A stretch of 35,050 bases of DNA, from the NCBI GenBank assembly GCA_938048815.1, contig CALIUI010000047.1, positions 1 to 35,050 on the forward strand. Reading direction: 5' to 3'. The first letter of the stretch is position 1; each line of letters starts with the position of its first letter. A program made the position numbers and the translations under genes. The notes below the pieces were generated by a model, which worked only from the letters and a program-made list of their open reading frames with translations, did not search any database and was not told the DNA's origin. The DNA comes from an uncultured Aquificaceae bacterium (GTDB lineage: Bacteria > Aquificota > Aquificia > Aquificales > Aquificaceae). Shown in pieces: positions 28,160-35,050 of this stretch.

Positions 28160-28536
28160 ACTATCTCCTCCATTATCTCTTCCAATAGCCTTTCTATTTC
28201 CATTGCCACATCTTCCAAATCTGGCCTTTCAAAGAGCTCCAGCATATCCGTGGGTGCAATGGTGCTAATTAGGGTTTTACCATCTTCCTCAAAGATGGCT
28301 ATCCTGCAGGGCATGGCAGTGGATATGTAAGGATCTGCTGATAAAACCTGACTGGCATGCTTTGGAGAACACACTTCCACTATAACACAGCGGTAGTCTA
28401 TGGGCACCCCCTTGTTTTCCAAGATCTGGGATACCTCATGAACCGCCATAACTCCAAAGCCCTTCTCCTTTGCCTTTTCTTGGAGGGCTTCTTTAAGCTC
28501 ATCCACACTTTTCTTGCTTTCGTAAGTTATAAGCAT
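28156..28536 (-). CDS. DUF302 family protein
   Basis: 126 residues. DUF302 signature: KGFGVMAVHEVSQILENKG, then CRVIVEVCSPKHA-like (RCVIVEVCSPKHASQVL), LLPCRIAIFE-like (AMPCRIAIFEEDGKTLIST) and the ending APTDMLELF. Family members are small cytoplasmic proteins of unclear function, sometimes linked to metal or sulfur metabolism. The two cysteines in VEVCSPKHA and AMPCRIA are the usual ones. AGGAGGTGGT lies before the ATG. It follows the YyaL-type gene by 34 nt and overlaps the 58-residue ORF. Confidence 0.9.
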   Translation of the reverse strand: MLITYESKKSVDELKEALQEKAKEKGFGVMAVHEVSQILENKGVPIDYRCVIVEVCSPKHASQVLSADPYISTAMPCRIAIFEEDGKTLISTIAPTDMLELFERPDLEDVAMEIERLLEEIMEEIV

Positions 28537-28570
28537 GGCTCACCACCTCCTAAAAAAAATAATACTCCCC

Positions 28571-30463
28571 TTATGTTAAGATTTCGTTAAGGCTTTCGAA
28601 CTTTTTGCAGCTTTGCCCTTCGCAAACCACAAGCCCCTCCACAGGAGCATAAACCACAAACTTAAAGGGTCTAAAGAGTTCAAGGGCGGGTTTAAAAAAG
28701 TCCCTTGTCTCCATCTTGTATATTCCCCTTAGATAAGCATAAAGCCCTATAAAGTAAGAAGGCGAAGCCAGAGGTACTTCCCTTACAAACCTTGCAAAGG
28801 CTTGAAGAGTTTTCTCTGCATAGGACAAAAACTCACCCTCACCGGTTATACTTCCCAGCAAGAGCAGGGTGTATACGACAGAGCTGTTTGCAGATTGGGT
28901 GGGAGTGTCTTGTAAGCTTTTGAGCCTTATCTTTAGCAAACCTTCTCCTTCCAAAGAGGAATCATAAAAGCCCCAATCTTGTGGGTCCCAAAAAAGTTCT
29001 ATAGCCCTTTTCATTATCTGTAGTGAAGCTCTTAAATACTCCTCTTTCTGGCTTATCTCAAAAAAGGACAAAAGGGCTTGGGATAGGAATATATAGTCCT
29101 CAGAAAAACCTTCAACTCCTTCCTTGTGATAGAGCTTGCCTTCCTTGTAGTTTTCCCTCAAAAGTCTTTGGAGAGTTTTCTCCGCCATTTTTTCTGCTTC
29201 CTCGTCTTTGAAAACTTTCACATAATCACACAGGGCGCTTACCATAAGGCTATTCCAGTTGGTGTATATGCTTTTGTCTATGTAAGGTTTTTCCCTTTTC
29301 TCTCTGTATTCAAGGAGTTTTTCCATTATGGGTTCTAGTCTTTCATCCCACTCTTCCTTTTTTAGGTAAATTACCCCTCTATGGGGTTCGTAGGGCATAG
29401 GAGCTAAACCAAAATAACTGTCAAAAAGGCTTTTCTCTTCCTTAGTAAGAAGCTTTTCTATCTCCTCTTGGGTAAAGGTGTAATAACCACCCTCATCAAG
29501 ATCGCCTATGTCTGCATCTTGAGAGGCATAAAAACCACCCTCTTGGTTATAGCCGTATTGTTTATAGTAATTGATTATGCCCTGAGCGGTTCTTCTGTAT
29601 AGATCTTTTCCATAAACCTTATAAGCTATGGAGTAAAGACTCAAAAGCTCTGCATTATCATAAAGCATCTTTTCAAAGTGAGGAATATACCAAGATTCGT
29701 CGGTGGAATATCTAAAAAAGCCGCCCAAAAGATGGTCATAGATACCTCCCTTTGCCATAGCATCCAAGGAGATACTTATGGCCCTTTGAAGTAAAGGAGA
29801 AGGCTCAAAGTAGTTGTGGTATATGAGAAGCTCAAAGGCTTTTGCATGGTGAAACTTGGGGGCTTGGCCTATTCCTCCTCTTTGATAATCTATGTTGGTA
29901 AGCAGGGCAGATATGCCCCTTTCCAAAAGGTCTTCATCAACAAAGTCTTTGAAGTTTTGCCTGCTATAGTTATAAAGGCTATCAAAGATGCTTTCCGCAG
30001 ACTTTAAGATTCTATCCTTCTCCTCCTTCCAAAGTTGGGCTATCCTTAAAAGTAGGCTTTTAAAGCCTGGTCTTCCCCACCGGTCTTCTGGAGGAAAATA
30101 GGTTCCTCCAAAAAAGGCTTTTCCATCGGGCGTGAGGAACACGGTAAGGGGCCAGCCACCCGTACCAGTAAGGGCATGGACCACCTCTTGGTATCGCCTG
30201 TCTATATCGGGCCTTTCATCCCTATCCACCTTTATGGGTATGAAGTTTTCATTTATTATTCTTGCCATCTCTAAATTCTCAAAGCTTTCTTTGGCCATTA
30301 CATGACACCAATGGCACCAAACACCACCGATGGATAAAAGGATTGGCTTATCTTCTTTCTTTGCCTTTTCAAAGGCTTCTTCCGACCATTCATACCAGTC
30401 CACCGGTTGATGAGCAGATTTTCTAAGATAGGGACTTTTTGAGTTTATTAATCTGTTTGGCAT
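28571..30463 (-). CDS. YyaL/SPATA20-type protein (DUF255 thioredoxin domain plus six-hairpin domain)
   Basis: 630 residues, about the usual 650-700. The N-terminal thioredoxin-like domain (1-165) has [20 protein letters not shown], the redox motif Cys50-His-Trp-Cys53 in [13 protein letters not shown], and [13 protein letters not shown] with [15 protein letters not shown]. The remainder is an alpha/alpha barrel related to N-acylglucosamine 2-epimerase-like folds ([42 protein letters not shown]). The biochemical role is unknown. It lies 6 nt after hisD and so shares its mRNA. Confidence 0.93.
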   Translation of the reverse strand: MPNRLINSKSPYLRKSAHQPVDWYEWSEEAFEKAKKEDKPILLSIGGVWCHWCHVMAKESFENLEMARIINENFIPIKVDRDERPDIDRRYQEVVHALTGTGGWPLTVFLTPDGKAFFGGTYFPPEDRWGRPGFKSLLLRIAQLWKEEKDRILKSAESIFDSLYNYSRQNFKDFVDEDLLERGISALLTNIDYQRGGIGQAPKFHHAKAFELLIYHNYFEPSPLLQRAISISLDAMAKGGIYDHLLGGFFRYSTDESWYIPHFEKMLYDNAELLSLYSIAYKVYGKDLYRRTAQGIINYYKQYGYNQEGGFYASQDADIGDLDEGGYYTFTQEEIEKLLTKEEKSLFDSYFGLAPMPYEPHRGVIYLKKEEWDERLEPIMEKLLEYREKREKPYIDKSIYTNWNSLMVSALCDYVKVFKDEEAEKMAEKTLQRLLRENYKEGKLYHKEGVEGFSEDYIFLSQALLSFFEISQKEEYLRASLQIMKRAIELFWDPQDWGFYDSSLEGEGLLKIRLKSLQDTPTQSANSSVVYTLLLLGSITGEGEFLSYAEKTLQAFARFVREVPLASPSYFIGLYAYLRGIYKMETRDFFKPALELFRPFKFVVYAPVEGLVVCEGQSCKKFESLNEILT

Positions 30464-30469
30464 TACCTC

Positions 30470-31750
30470 TTATAGCTCCCTTCTTACTCTTACGGCATAA
30501 TAATGAGCGTACAATCCCTCCACCTTTGCTATGCTTTCCGCAGGTTCCGCCAAGCGCTCAAAGCCTTCCTTTGATAGGTATATAACAGAGCTTCTTTTGA
30601 GGAAGTGATACACTCCCAAGGGGGAGAAAAACCTTGCAGTTCCACCCGTTGGAAGGGTATGGTTGGGACCAAGGAGATAATCTCCAAGGGGCTCTGTGGC
30701 ATACTTGCCAAGAAAGATGGCTCCCGCATGTTTTATGTAAGGTAGTAGGGCAAAGGGGTCTTCCGTTAGAACCTCAAGGTGTTCTGGAGCTATGTGGTTT
30801 GCCACTTCACAAGCTTGGTATAGATCTTTCACGAGGAATATGGTACCAAACCTTTCAATGGACCTTTGGGCTATCTCCTTCCTTGGAAAGTCTTCAAGAA
30901 GCCTTTTGACCCACTGGGAAACTTCTTTCGCATACTCTTCGTCGGTGGTTATCATAAAAGCCCCTGCCAGCTCGTCATGCTCCGCCTGAGAAAGTAAATC
31001 GCACGCTGTCCACTTAGGATCCACGCTACCATCGGCTATTATCAATATCTCCGATGGTCCAGCTATCATATCTATATCAACGATCCCAAAGAGAAGCCTT
31101 TTGGCAAGGGCTACGTATATGTTCCCCGGACCCACTATCTTATCCACCTTTGGAATAGTTTGGGTGCCAAAGGCAAGGGCTGCCACAGCTTGCGCTCCTC
31201 CTATCTGATAGACCCTGCTAACACCCGCTATAAAGGCGGCGGCAAGGGTATAGGGATTGGGCTTTGGAGATACCATAATAACCTCTTCCACGCCGGCGAC
31301 CACCGCAGGCACAGCGTTCATAAGCACTGTGGAGGGGTATGCTGCCTTTCCACCGGGCACGTATATACCAACCCTTTCAAGGGGAAGCACCTTATTGCCA
31401 AGGATTACACCCTCCTCTTCCACAAAGAAGCTCTTTTCGAGCTGATTCTCATGGAAACGCCTTATCCTCTCGTGGGCTATCTCAAGGGCAGACCTAACCT
31501 CTTCCTCTATCTCGTTATAAGCCCTTTCAAGCTCTTCGTAGGGTATTTCCATAGTCTCCGAAGTTATCTCAAGATTATCAAACCTTTTGGTGTATTCTAT
31601 TAGGGCTAAATCCCCTTCTTCTCTAACCCTTTGGATTATCTCCTTTACTATAGGTTCATACTCTTCTGTTAAAATCCTTCCCCTTTCCTTTAAAAACTGC
31701 AGCCTTTCGTTAAACCTCCAAGCGGAGTTTCTTAGGTCCTCTATGCGCAT
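30470..31750 (-). CDS. hisD: histidinol dehydrogenase
   Basis: 426 residues from the Met at 31750; the open frame extends 21 residues further, but a TATAAT box lies in that extension. The enzyme makes histidine from histidinol with two NAD reductions and zinc. Motifs: VGIYVPGGKAAYPSTVLMN, VDKIVGPGNIYVALAK, AGPSEILIIADGS, zinc-site LLSQAEHDELAGA, IAPEHLEVLT, and GPNHTLPTGGTARFFSP. All are intact. No SD precedes the ATG; a leaderless start is predicted. No other his gene is nearby; it leads an operon with the YyaL-type gene. Confidence 0.97.
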   Translation of the reverse strand: MRIEDLRNSAWRFNERLQFLKERGRILTEEYEPIVKEIIQRVREEGDLALIEYTKRFDNLEITSETMEIPYEELERAYNEIEEEVRSALEIAHERIRRFHENQLEKSFFVEEEGVILGNKVLPLERVGIYVPGGKAAYPSTVLMNAVPAVVAGVEEVIMVSPKPNPYTLAAAFIAGVSRVYQIGGAQAVAALAFGTQTIPKVDKIVGPGNIYVALAKRLLFGIVDIDMIAGPSEILIIADGSVDPKWTACDLLSQAEHDELAGAFMITTDEEYAKEVSQWVKRLLEDFPRKEIAQRSIERFGTIFLVKDLYQACEVANHIAPEHLEVLTEDPFALLPYIKHAGAIFLGKYATEPLGDYLLGPNHTLPTGGTARFFSPLGVYHFLKRSSVIYLSKEGFERLAEPAESIAKVEGLYAHYYAVRVRREL

Positions 31751-31757
31751 GTTCTCA

Positions 31758-31763
31758 ATTATA
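31758..31763 (-). promoter_or_regulatory. -10 box of hisD
   Basis: Perfect TATAAT ending 7 nt (TGAGAAC) before ATG 31750. No convincing -35. Confidence 0.6.
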
Positions 31764-31961
31764 GTATAAAAACGCCCGGTGAAAAACTCAAAAAAGCCCC
31801 CAGACAAGCCCATCAGTAAAAAGAGGCGGTGGAGGGTGTGATAAGTCAGATAAAAGCTTTTTATAATCTATTTGGATATACCTTTTATAGAAAGTTTGCT
31901 TGATGATGTCTAAGCGTGGGTAATAAATTATAATCCAAAAGAGAAAATAGTCCATTACACA
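31764..31961. other. non-coding spacer upstream of hisD
   Basis: No gene is seen on either strand. It holds a 10-bp perfect palindrome AAAAGCTTTT (31852-31861) followed by TATAATC, and a second ATTATAATCC further right. It ends at the left end of element C/D. Confidence 0.5.
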
Positions 31962-32110
31962 GGCATTGGTGAATAAATCCGTTAAAGGAACTTCGTGGAA
32001 ACCCTTGATATTCCTATCTTATAAGTCAATTGGCAAGCTTATAAGCTGAAAAAATCTACCTCGTTTAAGTTATTGATTGTAGCCCTTTTGAAAATTTATG
32101 CACCAACACC
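31962..32110. mobile_element. MITE-like element, family 1, copy C/D (IS903-type ends)
   Basis: 149 bp. The left end GGCATTGGTGAATAAATCC and the right end, read inward, GGTGTTGGTGCATAAAT match at 14 of the first 17 positions. Reverse-complemented, it aligns with copy A along its whole length, most clearly in AAGGGCTACA, TCAATAA and GGATTTATTCACCAA. No transposase. The right end touches the TAG stop of the 80-residue gene, as copy A touches the folD stop. No target duplication recognised. Confidence 0.8.
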
Positions 32111-32353
32111 CTAAGCCTCTAGTTTAAAGCCCTTTTTTAAAACCTCTTCCATCCAACCGAAGCATATATTGTAATTCTCTTCAAGCCTTATCTTTAAGCT
32201 TTCAAGGAATAGGCTTAGGTCCTTTAGTTCTTCTTCGCTCATATGGGGTATATCTCTAAGCAGGCTTTCTAACTCCTCCCTTAGGGCATGGGGCTTAAAG
32301 GGATCAAGGAGCAACTTCTCAATTCTTTTCTTTCTATCCTGAAAGCTCTCCAT
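32111..32353 (-). CDS. 80-residue helical protein of unknown function
   Basis: Charged, mostly helical protein: begins MESFQDRKKRIEKLLLDPF, contains ELESLLRDIPHMSEEELKDL and ends KKGFKLEA. A helical hairpin or chaperone-like fold is plausible; no family recognised. The stop codon abuts the inverted-repeat element, so the natural C-terminus may have been altered by the insertion. A TATAAT box 8 nt before the ATG without SD predicts a leaderless transcript. Confidence 0.65.
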   Translation of the reverse strand: MESFQDRKKRIEKLLLDPFKPHALREELESLLRDIPHMSEEELKDLSLFLESLKIRLEENYNICFGWMEEVLKKGFKLEA

Positions 32354-32361
32354 GATTAATG

Positions 32362-32367
32362 ATTATA
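32362..32367 (-). promoter_or_regulatory. -10 box of the 80-residue gene
   Basis: Perfect TATAAT ending 8 nt (CATTAATC) before ATG 32353. A 12-bp palindrome, AGAAAATTTTCT (32391-32402), lies about 38-49 nt upstream of the predicted start and could be an operator or UP-like element. Confidence 0.55.
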
Positions 32368-32466
32368 TTAACGGAAACAAACGTCGGACGAGAAAATTTT
32401 CTATAGGAACGTATACCATATGCCCCTACCTTTTAAAATTTTCCTTTGGGGTGGTCAATAAACTGC

Positions 32467-33798
32467 TCAATTTATTTTATTTAGAAACAATCCTATCTTT
32501 TTATCCTTCAATTCATAAGTTTTGATCTCTTTCCCATAGCTTTCTTCACAAGAGATCACATAGCTTATTCCTTCTTCCTTCCCAAACCTATGCAAAGGCT
32601 TTCCCTTCCATATACCCAAATACAGACATACGCTTTTCTCTTCCGGGCATTCGCAGGCTATTTTGCCATCTCTTACCAAGCTGAAAATATCCATGGCTAT
32701 TTTCTTCCTTGATGTTTCCCTGTTTTCTGCATAAGGGAAGAAGAAAAGACCGTATAAAAATCTCGAAGATATTACAAGGATCAAAAGTCCAAAGGCAAGC
32801 CTTTTCATAAAAGGGTATTCCATAGCCCTGTGTAAGTAAAAGGAAAAGATAACCGCTAAAAGGGGATACAAGGGCAGAATATATCTTCCCGCCGAGTTGG
32901 AGATCCAGTAGGGTAGATAATTGATAAAGAACAGATAAAGAAGCAGTTTTATCTCCGACGGTAATAATAAGCTTTTTCTCAAAAGGTAAAGAGCTATTAA
33001 AAATAAAAAGCTCCAAGGTAGTAAGTCTTTGAAATTAATTAGAGGATATTTAACCATATGTTCAAACCTTGAAAAATCTCCCCCCACTCTGCTAAAGCTT
33101 TCCATCCACAAGGTTTTTAGATAAGTAAAAGGCTCTGGAACTTGTAGGAAAAAAATTAAGGGTATCATTAAAGTGATCAGATAAATAAGTAGAGACTGTT
33201 TGCTAAAAAGGGGCTTTGGGCTTTTACTATACAAAGAGAGGGCAAAAAGGGACAGAATAAGGTAGGCATAGGCGGGAAAGCCCTTCAAAAGCACAGAAAA
33301 ACCAAAGAGAATGCCAGAAGCTAATGCCAGAAGGACAGATCCCCTTCGCCACCACAAGTAAAGGCAAAAGATTCCAAAGAATATAAAAAAGGTATAGGTT
33401 ATATCAATCTCCCCTAAAAATCCGTAAAAGAAGAGTATATTACCAAAGGTAATAAAGATCAAAGCAGAAAGTAAAGCCAACTCCCCCTTTCTAAAGAGAA
33501 TGTAAGAAAACAATCCCAAAAGAATAACCGTTAAAAGAAGAAAGGTCAAGCTAACTGCCCTTACGGTAGTTTCACTCCATCCAAAAAGGTAAGAGTAGGC
33601 TACTATAAGCCAGTTAAATAGGGGTGGCTTGTTAAAGTAAGGTTCTCCCAAAAGGGTGGGCTGAATATAGTTCCCCGAGTGCTCCATTTCAAAGGCTACT
33701 ATGGTACGTAGGGATTCTTCGTTTTTGAAGGGGTACTTGGATATATTGGGTGAATAGCTGAGGAGGGCTACAAGGAAAAAAACTGGTAATAACTTCAT
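32467..33798 (-). CDS. GT39/ArnT-like membrane glycosyltransferase
   Basis: 443 residues with about ten transmembrane helices and a soluble C-terminal tail (about 365-443). The N-terminal periplasmic loop reads NEESLRTIVAFEMEHSGNYI then LLGEPYFNKPPLFNWL, the pattern of PMT/ArnT enzymes (acidic residue, then GxPYxxKPPL). Such enzymes move a sugar from a polyprenyl-phosphate donor to lipid A, protein or a cell-surface glycan; donor and acceptor are unknown. Three Cys in KIACECPEEKSVC could form a disulfide or bind metal. TATAAT lies 10 nt before the ATG. Confidence 0.88.
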   Translation of the reverse strand: MKLLPVFFLVALLSYSPNISKYPFKNEESLRTIVAFEMEHSGNYIQPTLLGEPYFNKPPLFNWLIVAYSYLFGWSETTVRAVSLTFLLLTVILLGLFSYILFRKGELALLSALIFITFGNILFFYGFLGEIDITYTFFIFFGIFCLYLWWRRGSVLLALASGILFGFSVLLKGFPAYAYLILSLFALSLYSKSPKPLFSKQSLLIYLITLMIPLIFFLQVPEPFTYLKTLWMESFSRVGGDFSRFEHMVKYPLINFKDLLPWSFLFLIALYLLRKSLLLPSEIKLLLYLFFINYLPYWISNSAGRYILPLYPLLAVIFSFYLHRAMEYPFMKRLAFGLLILVISSRFLYGLFFFPYAENRETSRKKIAMDIFSLVRDGKIACECPEEKSVCLYLGIWKGKPLHRFGKEEGISYVISCEESYGKEIKTYELKDKKIGLFLNKIN

Positions 33799-33808
33799 TC
33801 CCTATACC

Positions 33809-33814
33809 ATTATA
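33809..33814 (-). promoter_or_regulatory. -10 box of the GT39-like gene
   Basis: Perfect TATAAT within CCCAGCGTATAAT, 10 nt before ATG 33798. The leader would be three nt or less. AGGGA directly adjoins the ATG and is too close for a normal SD. Confidence 0.55.
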
Positions 33815-33907
33815 CGCTGGGTGGGGAATTCAAAAGAGGCAGTACAGTCGGCATAAGGGAGGTTGAATAATTTAAGAACTTTTGTACCAATAGATTGGAT
33901 GAAAAAT

Positions 33908-34034
33908 CCCCGTATAGGGGCGTATTTCCATAAGCCCCATTTCTTTCGGGCTTATGCTATGGGGCAATTGGTGAATTGCTCCGACATCGCACGGTTAAAT
34001 TTCGCCCAGTGTGATAAATTTGTCCCGGTGGGAC
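33908..34034. repeat. cluster of short hairpin-forming palindromes
   Basis: Four adjacent stems in a 276-bp gene-free spacer: CCCC/GGGG around GTATA (33908-33920); CATAAGCCC/GGGCTTATG, 9 bp perfect with a 10-nt loop (33929-33956); GGGGCAATT/AATTGCTCC with loop GGTG (33961-33982); GTCCC/GGGAC (34022-34034). AAATTT is repeated between them. This resembles decayed REP-like or GGGGCGATT-type interspersed repeats. An overlapping plus-strand ORF is considered spurious. Confidence 0.6.
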
Positions 34035-34074
34035 CTTGCAAGCTTGCCTACGACAAAAGATATAGCCAATGGGC

Positions 34075-35050
34075 TTATTCAACCTCTCGTTTTTTCTGTT
34101 TAAAGTAAAGCCCTTTTAGAAGTACCGAGTGGGTAAAATAAAGCCAAAAGAGCATGTAAGGTAAAGTGGAGATATGGGATAGGGGACTTCCATAAGCTTG
34201 TGAAAAGATAAGCCAAGCCAAAGCAAGGGCTATAGAGGGCAATAAAGCCTTTACAGCCTTTTCCTCTATTAGGTCTGATATATAAATACCCTCCTTCCCA
34301 GAAAACCTCATGTTATAAACTATCCTTGGATAAAGATGTATCAGACCGCCCATTATGGTGATAGCAGTAAAGCCATAGACCAAAAGGTCAAAATGCAAAA
34401 AGACCATATAAGAAACCGCATCCTTACCTGCCATCCAAACCCCTACCATAAGCCCAAAGGGCAGTAAAAGGAGAGCTAAAAGGAAGTAGCGCAACACATA
34501 GGGAATTTCCTTTGGCATGCGCCTTTTTGTGAAAAGGGAATAGATAAGGAAAAGGTAATAGGCTACAGAAGATAAAACTAAAAGGCTAAAAAGGGCTATA
34601 AGCTTATAGTTGTTTAAATAAAAACCTATCAACAGAAAGGGCGTGGAGAAAAGGCTAAGATACAAAAGCCTTCTGCTTATGGTAAGGTTTAAAGGCTCCA
34701 TGTAGATCATGGGTATCCAAGCGATTTCCACCCCAACAACCACATTAAACATAAAGCCTATGGTTAAGGTGTGTATCGCCAAGGCAAAGGGCACATAACC
34801 AAGCTGGGAAAGAAACAAAAAAAGGCTTGCCAAAGAAAAATAAAGAGCGCCCAAAACTAAAAACTTTACCGTTATAGGCTGGAAATTCCTTATGGATAAA
34901 AGCATCTGGAAAAAGAAAAGTAAAGAAGCCACAAGGTAGATAAGGCTTCCATAAGAATGTTGAGAAAGGTAGAAGAAAAGGGAGGATAGCAAGCTTAAAG
35001 AAAAGACTATGTAAGAAAGCCAAGGTAGTTTAAGGGGCTTTCCTTGAGAG
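34075..35050 (-). CDS. polytopic membrane protein, NnrS/haem-copper-oxidase-like (N-terminus outside window)
   Basis: At least 325 residues; the frame is open to the right window edge (KLPWLSYIVFS upstream of the first internal start at 34992), so the start is missing. About ten transmembrane helices. His residues in helices, as in FALAIHTLTIGFMFNVV, YMVFLHFDLLVYGFTAITIMG and GGLIHLYPRIVYN, resemble haem- or copper-binding helices of NnrS-like and cytochrome oxidase subunit I-like proteins. This is a weak family suggestion. No redox partner is visible. Confidence 0.6.
   Translation of the reverse strand, partial: SQGKPLKLPWLSYIVFSLSLLSSLFFYLSQHSYGSLIYLVASLLFFFQMLLSIRNFQPITVKFLVLGALYFSLASLFLFLSQLGYVPFALAIHTLTIGFMFNVVVGVEIAWIPMIYMEPLNLTISRRLLYLSLFSTPFLLIGFYLNNYKLIALFSLLVLSSVAYYLFLIYSLFTKRRMPKEIPYVLRYFLLALLLLPFGLMVGVWMAGKDAVSYMVFLHFDLLVYGFTAITIMGGLIHLYPRIVYNMRFSGKEGIYISDLIEEKAVKALLPSIALALAWLIFSQAYGSPLSHISTLPYMLFWLYFTHSVLLKGLYFKQKKREVE

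Noticed and set aside
31751-31813. 21-residue N-terminal extension of hisD
   Set aside because: It contains the TATAAT box of hisD, and the Met at 31750 gives the normal HisD N-terminus.
33799-33830. TTATACGCTGGG treated as a third dispersed repeat (also near 11826 and 26941)
   Set aside because: The shared part is mostly the reverse complement of a TATAAT promoter box preceded by AGCG; the similarity outside it is too short to call a repeat.
33863-34108. 81-codon plus-strand ORF in the spacer after the GT39 gene
   Set aside because: It runs through the hairpin cluster and into the antisense of the membrane gene, has no SD or family resemblance, and its composition follows the palindromes.

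Overview
The window looks like a compact, moderately AT-rich chromosome segment from a thermophilic member of the Aquificaceae (Hydrogenobacter/Thermocrinis-like). This is inferred from the AGG/AGA/ATA-rich codon use, the many short or overlapping gene junctions, a 475-residue PycA/CfiB-type biotin carboxylase and a flagellar operon. No rRNA, tRNA or CRISPR array was recognised, and the genus cannot be fixed from sequence alone.

Layout. 1-7.2 kb: the end of a TonB-dependent (probably copper-type) receptor and its terminator, then a LytTR response regulator. Facing it is a tight minus-strand run: CrtI/CrtISO-like FAD oxidoreductase, LytS-type histidine kinase, an unlisted 33-residue membrane peptide, flavin reductase-like protein, DUF454 protein, 4-TM protein and DNA photolyase. 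The two halves of a probable LytS/LytTR system therefore bracket a possible light/redox stress cluster. 7.2-9.1 kb: trpG/pabA and purD on the minus strand. 9.3-14.3 kb: cysS-folD and lysS-FNR-like oxidoreductase on the plus strand. 14.3-15.8 kb: a Gfo/Idh/MocA-like gene and a transposon graveyard (TnpB remnant plus an internally deleted IS903-like element). 15.8-18.3 kb: orphan biotin carboxylase, lipoprotein, rhodanese. 18.3-26.9 kb: one long minus-strand operon, tgt-TPR-flgB-flgC-fliE-fliF-fliM-fliN-thioredoxin-tolC. 27-28.2 kb: era facing a 58-residue unlisted ORF and a DUF302 gene. 28.6-31.8 kb: hisD and a YyaL-type thioredoxin-domain protein. 32-35 kb: an 80-residue protein, a GT39-like glycosyltransferase, a hairpin-rich spacer and a truncated polytopic membrane gene.

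Three patterns stand out beyond gene content. First, at least ten first-of-unit genes have a TATAAT-like box only 6-10 nt before the start codon and no usable Shine-Dalgarno, so leaderless mRNAs are predicted. Internal genes, and three leadered ones, carry clear Shine-Dalgarno sequences. Second, there are two families of short inverted-repeat elements. Family 1 (about 150 bp, IS903-like ends) sits at the stop codons of folD and of the 80-residue gene, and a 187-bp relative still carries the start of an IS903-type transposase. Family 2 (about 107 bp) lies between tgt and era, appears to supply a -35 to the tgt/flagellar operon, and holds a near-consensus promoter facing era. Third, all four convergent gene pairs overlap at their 3' ends with no room for terminators.
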